Shown in pieces: positions 55,435-64,000 of a DNA stretch of 64,000 nt (the stretch's first letter is position 1; the number at the start of each line of letters is the position of its first letter). The stretch is from contig CM042697.1 of the NCBI GenBank assembly GCA_023614405.1, positions 300,414,954-300,478,953 on the forward strand. Direction: 5' to 3'. This DNA comes from Avena insularis (Eukaryota > Streptophyta > Magnoliopsida > Poales > Poaceae). Position numbers and translations under genes: made by a program. The notes below the pieces were generated by a model. The model was given only the letters and a program-made list of their open reading frames with translations, had not been told where the DNA came from and ran no database searches.

Positions 55435-56948
55435 TACATGGTAATGTACCAAACACCCATGGCGGTTTGGTGCTGGTCATGTTTTGCCCTCACGAGAGGT
55501 TTAGTCAACGGATCCGCCACATTCAGACCTGTGTGTACTTTTCAAATATTTATGTCACCATCTTGGACATGCTCTCGAATAGCATGAAAACGTAGTTTGA
55601 TATGCTTTAGCTTCTTGTGTGACCTTGGCTCCTAGGCATTGGCTATGGCGCCCATGTTATCACAATAGATAGACAATGGGTCAAGCGCACTCGGAACCAC
55701 ACCAAGCTCTGTAATGAACTCCTTCATCCATATCGCCTCTTGTGAAGCCTCCGAAGCAGCTATGTATTCCGATTCAGTTGAATATCTGGCCACAACGCTT
55801 TTCTTTGCACTCCACCAGCTAACTTCTGCACCATTCAAAGTAAATACATATCCAGATTGAGATTTAGAATCATCCGGATCGGTGTTCCAACTAGCATTGG
55901 TGTAACCATTAATAATGAGTTGTTCATCACCTCCAAAAGAAAGAACCATATCCTTAGTTATTCTCAAGTACTTAAGGATGATTTTGACCACTGGACAATG
56001 ACCCACCCCTGTATCACATTGATATATGCTAGTCAAACTAATAGCATATGAAATGTTGGGTCTAGTACATATCATGGCATACATGATAGATCCTGTGGCT
56101 GAGGCATAGGGAGTCTTACTCATCCTGTCTCTATCTTCTAACATAGAGGGACTTTGAGTTTTACTCAAGGTCTTATTGGGCAACATGGGCAAGAACCCTT
56201 TCTTGCTATCATCCATTCCAAAACTCTTTAGAACTTTGTCCAAATATGTACTCCATGAATGAGATATTAGGAGTCTCAATCTATCTCTATAAATCTTTAT
56301 GCCTAATATGTAAGCAGCTTCGCCAAGATATTTCGTTGAAAAAACTATTATTCAAATAATCTTTGACACTTTTAAGAAGGTCTATATCATTCCCAATCAA
56401 CAATATGACGTCCACATATAGTACCAGGAATGCTACAGAGCTACCACTCACTTTCTTGTAAATACAAGATTCTCCATAAGTTTGTATAAAACCAAAACTT
56501 TTGATCACCTTACCAAAACGTTGATTACAACTTTGGGATGCTTGCTTCATCCATAAAGGGACCGCTGAAGTTTGCATACCTTGTTAGCATCTTTAGGATC
56601 AAAAAAACCTTTGGGTTGTACCATATACAACTCTTCATCAATGTCTCCATTGAGGAACGCTGTTTTGACATCCATCTGACATATCTCATAATCATAATAT
56701 GTAGCGATTGCTAACAAAATCCTCGCAGACTTCAGCTATGTTACTGGTGAGAAAGTCTCATCGTATTCAACTCCTTTTATTTTTCGAAAACCTTTTGTGA
56801 CAAGTTGAGCTTTATAGAAGGTTACATTACTGTCAGCATCTGTTTTCTTCTTGAAAATCCATTTGTTCTCGACAGCCTTCTGGCCATCCGGTAAGTCCAC
56901 CAAAGTCCATAATTGGTTTTCGTACATGGATCCAATCTCAGATTTCAT
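55435..56948 (-). pseudogene. pol: Copia reverse transcriptase and RNase H remnant
   Basis: Minus strand. RT: MKSEIGSMYENQLWTLVDLP, VENKWIFKKKTDADSNVTFY and GVEYDETFSPVT (56948-56736), QMDVKTAFLNG (about 56680), then LVLYVDVILLIGNDIDLL (56577-56287). The catalytic YVDD reads YVDV (GAC to GTC at 56409-56407). RNase H region 56279-55632: TGSIMYAMICTRPNISYAI, GYTNASWNTDPDDSKSQSGY, STESEYIAASEASQEAIWMK. A stop after GAIANA splits it from HKKLKHIKLRFHAIREHV and VADPLTKPL near 55600-55480. At least five frame breaks. Confidence 0.88.
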
Positions 56949-56957
56949 GGCTTCTTG

Positions 56958-58043
56958 TCATTTGTTGGAATCTGGGCTCATCATCGCTTCCTCATATGTC
57001 ACAGGGTCATCGGTGTTGTCCACCAACATGACACTCATAACATGATCATACCAATCGGGAGTGGTATGAGTTCTTGTCGATCTGCGAGGTTCCGTAGAAA
57101 TTTCGACCAAAGATTCATGATCATCATCATTAGCTTCATCTCTTATTGGTGTAGGCGCCATAGGAACTTCTTTCCGTGATGCGCTACTCTCAAATCTGAG
57201 AGAAGGTTCGTCAACCTTGTCGATTTCTACTTCCCTTCCAGTCACTTCTTTCGATAGGAACTCCTTCTCTAGAAAGGATCCATTCTTGGCAATGAAGATT
57301 GTGCCTTCGGATCTATGATAGAAGGTATACCTAATAGTTTCCTTCGGGTATCCTATGAAGACGCATTTTTCTGCTTTGGGTTCAAGCTTGTCGGGTTGTA
57401 ACTTCTTTACATAAGCTTCGAAACCCCAAACTTTAAGGAACGACAATTTAGGTTTCTTCCCAAATGATAATTCATACGGTGTCGTTTCAACGGGTTTAGA
57501 TGGTGACCTATTTAAATTGAATATGGCTATTTCTAATGCATAACCCCAAAATAACAAAGGTAAATTTATAAGTGACATCATAGAACAAACCATATCTAAG
57601 AGAGTTTGATTACAACATTTGGACACACCATTACGTTGTGGTGTTCCTGGCGGTGTCAATTGTGAAAGTATTCCGCATTTCTTCAAATGCTCGCCAAACT
57701 CGTAACTTAGATATTCACCTCCATGATCAGGTCGCAGAAATTTAATCTTCTTGTTACGTTGATTCTCCACTTCACTTTGAAATTCCTTAAACTTCTCGAC
57801 AGTTTCGGAGTTATGTTTCATGAAATAGATATACCCATATCTACTCAAGTCATCCGTGAAAGAAAGAACATAACGATAACCACCGCGCGATGCCACACTT
57901 ATCGGGCCACACACATCAGTATGTATGATTTTCAATAAGTCCGTAGCTCGCTCCATCATAGCAGAAAATGGAGTCTTAGTCATTTTACCCATCATACATG
58001 CTTTGCATCTTTCAAGTGATTCGGAATCAAGTGATTCAAGAAG
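56958..58043 (-). pseudogene. pol: Copia integrase remnant
   Basis: The longest open part, 57995-56958 (345 codons), on the minus strand. CKACMMGKM, of the zinc-binding motif, is at the start (its His pair HFRLGH lies beyond a stop at 58044). Catalytic residues: Asp in IHTDVCGPI, Asp in LRPDHGGEYLS; the Glu region NGVSKCCNQTLLDM has Ser-Lys-Cys in place of the usual AERRNQTL-like sequence, so the third acidic residue appears lost. The C-terminal GKKP motif region (SFGKKPKLSFLKVWG, KCVFIGYPKET) is preserved. A long acidic linker leads to the RT. Confidence 0.85.
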
Positions 58044-58893
58044 TCAATCGGAATGGAGTTTCTTCATACATTTCACTCCAATGTGACCAAGACGAAAGTG
58101 CCACATGTATGTAGAATTACCGCTCAATTTCAAACGTTTAGTTTCAATATTATTAACATGTGTATTACTACAATCAAGATTCAACAAGAATAGACCATCT
58201 ATCAAAGGTGCATGTGCATAAAACATATTACTCATATAAATTGAACAACAATTATTCTCAGACTTAAACAAGTAACCGTCTCGCAATAAACATGATCCAG
58301 ATATAATGTTCATGCTCAACGTAGGAACCAAATAACAATTATTTAAGAATAAAACTAATCCTGATGGTATATGCAGAGGTAGCATGCTGACCGCAATCAC
58401 ATTAACCTTTGATCCATTTCCAATGCGCATCGTCACCTCGTTATTCGCTAGTTTCCGTCTATTCTGCAGCACCTGTTTCGAGTTACATATATGACCAACC
58501 GAACCAGTATCAAATACCCAGGCACTACTATAACTAATAGTAAGGTACACATCAATAACATGTATATCGGATATACCTTTCTTCTTGATGTTGCCGTTCT
58601 TCAGATTCGCCAAGTACTTGGGGCAATTCTGCTTCCAGTGACCCTCTCCCGTGTAGTAAAAGACTCATTATCAGGCTTAGGCCCAGCCTCGGTCTTCTTC
58701 GCTGGTGTAGTAGCTTTCTTACTGCCCTTCTTGAAGGTTACCTTTTTCTTAGACTTGCCTTTCTTCTTAAAATTGGTGGTCTTATTGACCATCAACACTT
58801 GGTGCTCTTTCTTGATCTCCACTTCCACAGACTTCAACATAGAGAAGAGTTCTGGCAACGTCTTATCCATGTGCTGCATGTTGTAGTTCATCA
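58044..58893 (-). pseudogene. gag-pro: Copia gag C-terminus and protease remnant
   Basis: 58893-58601 on the minus strand carries the end of gag (MDKTLPELFSMLKSVEVEIK, then a Lys-rich KKKGKSKKKVTFKKGSKK), with a frameshift at the GHWKQNCPKYL zinc knuckle near 58640. 58613-58044 is the protease: WVFDTGSVGHICN (active-site DTG), GNGSKVNVIAVS, then LPTLSMNIISGSCLLRDGY and integrase zinc motif start WHFRLGHIG. The gag N-terminus is cut off at 58893. Confidence 0.85.
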
Positions 58894-61800
58894 CAAAGGT
58901 AGCCTCAGCTCAGACCTTGGCCGTGAGGGAACCCATACTAAAGTATATAAGTTTCCAGTCAAGCCCTACACAATTTTCGGGTATTGTGGTTGTACGGTAA
59001 AATTGGAATGGTATCGCATCCAGACAACCATCAATTTTATAAAGGGCTAAGGCTCATGCCTTAACATTTTCATCATCCAAATCATCTGGTGTTCGGAAAC
59101 ACATGTCAAAACATCTCTGTAGAATAACTCATCATTCTAAGGTTTTCATAACTATTTTCCACCAAGTATTCCCATCTAAAGTTGATCAAGTTTTATGCTT
59201 AGCACTAGCATCTACAAGTGGGGGTAAGTACTAATGAGGGGTGGTAAACAAGTGGATTTTAGCTAAGTACAATCTCATGCCTTACGATGACATCAAGATT
59301 ATCTAGCTTAGGCCAAATTTAATGCTCTTTATGAAACCTTCAATTATCTTCCTAGAATCTACAAATCACTTAAGTAAGCTCTCAGTAGTAGCTTTGATAA
59401 AGAAATAAAGTAGAAATCTTGCAAGTAAAACTAGGATTGGGTATCATCAAATATGTCTAACCAAGCATGCTTAGTGCATTGCATAGGCTATCTAACTTTC
59501 ATAATTGCAAGTGTTAGCTTGCTAAGTTAATAGCTTGCCTTGAGCAGAGCAGTGGTTGAAGTTCTCCTCGGCTTCTTCTTCGTAGTATCCTCCTTCCTCC
59601 TCGTATCCTTGGTCGGTACTAGCGTCTATGAATAAATACGAGGTACACAATCACCAAACAATACTTAACTATTTTCAATCATCACACAAAGGTTTTCTAT
59701 AGATGATCTAGAATCATCACTAACCTTACAAGAATAAAGCATTTGCATTATTTATTTATTTTTAGAAAAGTAATTTCTACTCATTGAAAACTACTTAAGA
59801 TTTAATATTCTCCAAACCAAACATGGGATCATGTTGACCCATGTCATCACCACATATTTCAGTACATGAGAATGTGATTTAAAGTGGTGTCACAATTTAA
59901 TAAGGTTTAACCTTTTTATTTTAAATAATTAAAGTGACTAGAAATTCCTATGTGGCATTCTTTTATTACTTGAAAATTATTTCTGTAAGTAAACCCATAT
60001 GTTTTTATATATTCTGAAAGGTATGGTAAAATGTGATTTTTGAGAGTTGGAATCAACTCAAAAGCTATTATGGTTGAAATTTGAAAAATGTTTGAATGCA
60101 GAAAAGCTTCTGCCTTGTTATTTTTACCAAGGTTGATCTACAGTTCCAAATGATTTGAATCCAACGGGCTTGGATTAAGCATTTCAATACCTTTCTAACA
60201 AAATTGGTTTCATGCAATTTGGTTCACTGAATCGAGCTGGGTTGATTTTTGAAACTAGGTACAGAACTGAGGTTGAATATAAATAGAAAAAGCTAAATTC
60301 AAACAAGTGGGCTACGCGGGAAGGGTTATTGGGACGGCCCAGTGTCACTCCATAGCGTGGGGCTCAACTGACAAGGGGGGTCTACTGGTCAGTGGCTCAT
60401 AAAACGCGAAGCGGTACGGGGCGATGTGGTACGTTGGATTAGAAGTGAGATCAACAGCTGAGGGTCGTCGTCGACGATGAACATGTCACCAGCGAGCTCG
60501 AACCCTAGCGGCTCGGTGGGGGTGCATAGGGGCATACCGGGGCTCCAGTGACGACGGTGAGGCGGGAAAATAACGAAGTCGACGACGGCGAACTCAGGGG
60601 TGGTCGCGGCAGCTCCGGGGGTTGGTAGAAATCAACGGCTCCCTTCTTCTCTAGAGGCGGCCTGCTCCGAAGCAATTCCGGCGAGCTGCTGCTCCTCGTG
60701 CTCCGGCTAAGGGATGGAATGATCAGTGAGGTGAGGGGAGTGAGATGGTGTGAAGAAATCGAGCGGGGGTCGTCTCCTTTTATAGGCTCGACGGCGAGAC
60801 CGAGAGGCATGGGCAAGCGACGGTGGCGACACGGCTACGGGCGGCTAGGGGCATGGCTGCGGTTGGCGATCGACGGGTGGTCTCCTGGCGATGCTCTAGA
60901 GCTTAAATGCGCGTGTAGGGGTGGTGGCAAATGGTCGGGAACGCGCAGCGGTGAAACGAACATGTCTGGTGGTCTCCTCGGACGGTGGGGTGCATGATGG
61001 CGGGCGGCGAGGGCTCGAGGTGGTCGGGTTGCGTGGGAACAGCGCGTGCTCTGTGGTGCGCATCGGCATGGTCGACAGTGGCGTGGGCGTGGCGTTCCTG
61101 GCGGTTCTGGTCGCTGTCTTCGAGCTAGGCCTAGTCAAGAGGGGGCGGTGAGGCATGGGCTGCATGCTAGACAAGGTTGGCACGGCTATTTCTTCTCCTA
61201 GCTTGCTATCCACACTAGGGTGACAAGTGTGCTCTCGGCCTGCTCACCATTGATGACAATGGCTAGCTTACAGTGGTGCTAGAGGTTAGTTAAGGTTGCT
61301 AGATGATCTACGAAGGCTAGTTGTAACCAGAGAGGGAACAAGGTTGGCCCAAAACACTGCTCAACATAGTGTTTTTGATTTTGTTGATTTGAATCTGCAA
61401 CCTATTTGATGAAATGGCCGCATTAACTTAAGTTTTGAATTTTGAAAAGATTTTTAGTGGGTGTGCTAGGTATGTGTTGAGGATTCTGTGGATGCTTGGG
61501 TTTTGAAAATTGAGCTTGTTTGAGTGGTTTTTGAAATAGTGGGATCTTCCCATATGAAATAGATTCAATTTTAAACTATCATTTAAACTAAGCATTTACA
61601 TGTTTTCGGATAATCACAAAGTGGGCCTTGGTACCTTGTTATGAGTACTATCAAGGGGTGCAAACATCTATAAATGTTTCTGTTAAGTTCTGAAAGTTAA
61701 GGATAGCCAAAGTAGGCATGGGAGTTAATTTGGCCAAAGTGACCATTCACTTAATTTGTTTGTTTTGACTTGTTTGTCTTTGGGAAAAGTTTGGGGATTG

Positions 61801-61996
61801 TTTAGATGATGTTTATTTCACCTAAGAATCATTTTACAAGCAAAGAAACAGAACCATGGATATTCAATATAATCCAAATTTTAATACACACACATATGAA
61901 TGCTTTCATATTTTTAAATGGGAAAAGTTTTTGTTAACCCTAATTTTGATGATTAGAGTTTGATGATCCAAGTTTAATATTTTTGGGATGTTACAA
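58894..61996 (-). mobile_element. 3' LTR of chromovirus D, truncated, minus strand
   Basis: On the minus strand it starts TGTAACATCCC at 61996 next to a polypurine tract (62011-61998) and runs to 58894, where the Angela-like element begins. Close to LTR A: the segment 58894-59090 is the reverse complement of about 8090-7870. About 0.85 kb of the expected LTR end is absent. The GC-rich core is 60300-61160; its open frames are not genes. Confidence 0.85.
60777..60784 (-). promoter_or_regulatory. Putative TATA box of LTR D
   Basis: Minus-strand TATAAAAG, 247 bp upstream of a donor-like CCG|GTATGC at 60537. Same layout as LTR A and the LTR at 1826-4160. Confidence 0.55.
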
Positions 61997-61997
61997 A

Positions 61998-62011
61998 CCT
62001 TCCCCCCTTAA
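61998..62011 (-). other. Polypurine tract of element D
   Basis: Minus-strand AAGGGGGGAAGG directly before TGTAACATCC, preceded by CTCAGGACGAGAT. Confidence 0.8.
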
Positions 62012-62055
62012 ACAAAATCTCGTCCTGAGATTTGAAAGAGGACGCAAAAGATTAC

Positions 62056-64000
62056 CTAGGATTTGAAGAGATCGGGAAACTCCGTCCTGATATGATCTTC
62101 GCGCTCCCAGGTAGCTTCTTCTGTGTGGTTGCTCTATTGAATCATGAGAAACTTGATGCTTCGGGTTCTGGTGGTTCTGAAAGGTTCTTCCAAAATACGA
62201 ATGGGTAATTCGGGATAGGTCAGGTCATTGTTGCTTTCTATGGTCCGGTGATCAATATTCTTGAACAATTCAGTCTTCTCCGGAACTTCGAGGCACTTGC
62301 GAAGTAATGAGATATGGAACACATTGTGCACGGCTGACATCTCTTCGGGTAGTTCCAATTGATCCGACACTTCTCCTCGACGGTTCAGAATCTTGAAGGG
62401 GCCAATATATCTGGGGGCTAACTTTCCTTTTAGTTGGAAACACTGCATTCCCTTCAATGGCGACACTTTCAGATACACAAAATCTCCTATGTTGAAGGCG
62501 AGGTCTCAACGTCTCTTGTCGGCATAACTCTTCTGCCTTGACTGGGCTATCTTGAGGTGCTCACGGATCTTGTGAACCTTCTCTTCTGCTTCTCGTAGGA
62601 TATCGGGTCCGAAAATCTGACTCTCTCCTACTTCCGACCAGTTCAAAGGGGTGCGACACTTTCTTCCATACATGAATTCAAATGGGGCCATTTGCAAACT
62701 AGCTTGATAACTGTTGTTGTATGAAAATTCTGCAAACGGCAGACAGTCTTCCCACTTAGATCCATATTCTAACACACATGCTCTCAGCATATCTTCGAGT
62801 ATTTGGTTTACTCGCTCTGTTTGTCCGTCGGTCTGAGGGTGATAAGCGGTGCTGAAATCTAGTCAGGTTCCTAAACCTTCTTGGACTTTCTTCCAGAATC
62901 TCGAGGTAAACTGAGTTCCTCGATCCGATACAATGTTCTTGGGGACTCCATGCAAACTGACTATTCTATCGATGTATAACTCCACTAGCTTCGAACTCTG
63001 ATATATGGTCTTGACGCGTAAGAAATGGGCGACTTTGGACAATCTGTCCACTATGACCCAGATAGAGTCATTTCCCCTACTAGAAGTAGGTAATCTGGTG
63101 ATAAATTCCATTCCAACGGAATCCCATTTCCGTTGCGGAATCTGCAATGGTTGCAACAATCCAGCGCGTCTTTGATGTCCCGCCTTGACTCGCTGACATA
63201 TATCACACTTGGCGATATAGCTTCCGATTTCTCTCTTCATCTTATGCCACCAAAATTGTTCTTTCAAATCTTGATACATCTTCGTTCCTCCGGGGTGGAT
63301 AGAATAAAGAGTATCATGAGCTTCCTTCAGAATCACTTCTTTCAACTCAGAATCTGCTGGTACACAAAGGCGTCCTTTGTACCACAGAACTCCTTCTTCG
63401 TCTTTGGTAAATCCGGGTACTTTGCATGTACCAATACAGCGCTTGATTCCGTCGATACTAGAATTTCCTTTCTGTGCCTCTTTGATCTAGCTGATCAAAG
63501 TGGGTTGAAGTTCTATGCGAGCCAAAAAACCTTCACTCACTAATTCCATTCGAAAATCTTCCATCTCTTTGTGCAAACTTGGTTGCTCCTTTAAAATCAT
63601 GGAGTTCAGGCGGCACGGCAATTTGCTAAGGGCATCTGCTACCACGTTGGCTTTACCAAGGTGATAGTGAATGTCCAGGTCGTAATCCTTGATTAGCTCA
63701 ATCCATCTTCTCTGTCTCATATTAAGATCCTTCTGTGTGAATATATACTTCAGGCTCTTGTGATCCGAATAAATCTCACAACGGTTTCCCATCAGGTAAT
63801 GCCTCCATGTCTTCAGGGCTAGAACTACGGCTGCGAGTTCGAGGTCATGGGTTGGGTAATTTTGCTCATGTTGTTTCAGTTGTCGACATAGATAAGAATA
63901 ACTTTGCCTTCTTGCATTAGCACACATCCGAGACTGATCTTGGATGCATCGCAATACACGTCAAAGGGCTTCGTGATATCCGGCATGATTAAGATTGGGG
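62056..64000 (-). pseudogene. pol: Chromovirus D pol remnant: RNase H, integrase, chromodomain
   Basis: Minus strand, entering at the window edge in RNase H ([14 protein letters not shown] at about 63965-63925), then a frameshift, then [20 protein letters not shown] with the catalytic Glu kept, TDHKSL-equivalent [12 protein letters not shown] and [10 protein letters not shown]. Integrase: [34 protein letters not shown] (Glu where Asp is catalytic in B), [20 protein letters not shown]. Chromodomain: [24 protein letters not shown]. Stop near 62056. Interruptions: stop after QPTLIS (63487), after GLGT (62863), a TGA after ADKRR (about 62506), a TAG after FLMIQ (about 62134). Compared with the fragment at 4161-4921, the last two fit CGA-to-TGA and TGG-to-TAG changes. 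Confidence 0.88.

Larger units (their letters stand above)
53568..58893 (-). mobile_element. Angela/BARE-like Ty1/Copia element, 5' truncated
   Basis: The 3' LTR (53568-55399) and internal region back to the middle of gag are present; the 5' LTR, primer site and gag N-terminus are missing, and at 58893/58894 the sequence passes directly into the LTR of element D. Domain order on the minus strand (gag end, protease, integrase, RT, RNase H) is that of Ty1/Copia. Many stops and frameshifts. The left flank is AGTAA (53563-53567); no partner exists at the truncated end. Confidence 0.9.

Noticed and set aside
1..64000. CRISPR array, prokaryotic operon, organelle insertion, tRNA or rRNA gene
   Set aside because: No short regularly spaced repeats with unique spacers, no ribosome-binding pattern, no chloroplast or mitochondrial genes and no cloverleaf-like sequence were noticed by eye; tRNA-like matches are only the primer binding sites.

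Overview
This window reads as a stretch of a large, repeat-dense grass nuclear genome. Two features point to Pooideae (Triticeae or a close relative): a BARE/WIS/Angela-type copia LTR that starts TGTTGGATATATGCCC on the minus strand, and an Athila-type element with TGATACGT...ACGTATCA ends and a tRNA-Asp primer site. The species call is inference. I found no intact low-copy gene, no rRNA or tRNA gene and no CRISPR array. Almost everything is transposable-element sequence, inserted into other elements or broken.

Layout. 1-952: minus-strand gypsy LTR end. 1091-1683: three copies of a ~200 bp tandem repeat. 1826-4160: minus-strand chromovirus LTR fragment, joined to a plus-strand 3' pol fragment (4161-4969) and its complete plus-strand LTR (4970-8919), so the two LTRs form a large inverted repeat. 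8920-10151: Athila-like LTR fragment. 10152-13368 plus 26131-26177: another minus-strand gypsy LTR, split by the best-preserved element here, chromovirus 'B' (13369-26130, TSD ACATC). B has two 3.2 kb LTRs, a Met-tRNA primer site, two accessory ORFs, gag and pro-pol with a chromodomain. 26178-37378: a decayed plus-strand LINE, split by a 5.66 kb solo-LTR-like insert (30870-36528, TSD ATTAA). 37379-37965 and 46578-46618: possible exon remnants on the minus strand, split by the Athila-type element (37966-46577). 46578-49933: 54-bp tandem repeats, a CACTA transposase remnant, and a second CACTA end with a ~122-bp array. 49934-53567: gypsy LTR 'C' plus a scrap of its internal region. 53568-58893: 5'-truncated Angela-like copia. 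58894-64000: chromovirus 'D' on the minus strand (3' LTR and decayed pol), running off the window.

How parts relate. The pol fragment at 4161, element D and the three LTRs at 1826-4160, 4970-8919 and 58894-61996 belong to one family. In all three LTRs a TATA box lies about 248 bp upstream of a splice-donor-like G|GTRNGC. In element B a similar donor lies in the LTR, and each of three ORFs (two accessory, one gag) has its ATG directly after a pyrimidine-rich tract ending in AG. This suggests alternative splicing of one promoter-proximal leader onto several ORFs. That arrangement, with the coiled-coil accessory ORFs, is the most interesting biology here. Most open reading frames inside LTRs and GC-rich tracts are not genes.
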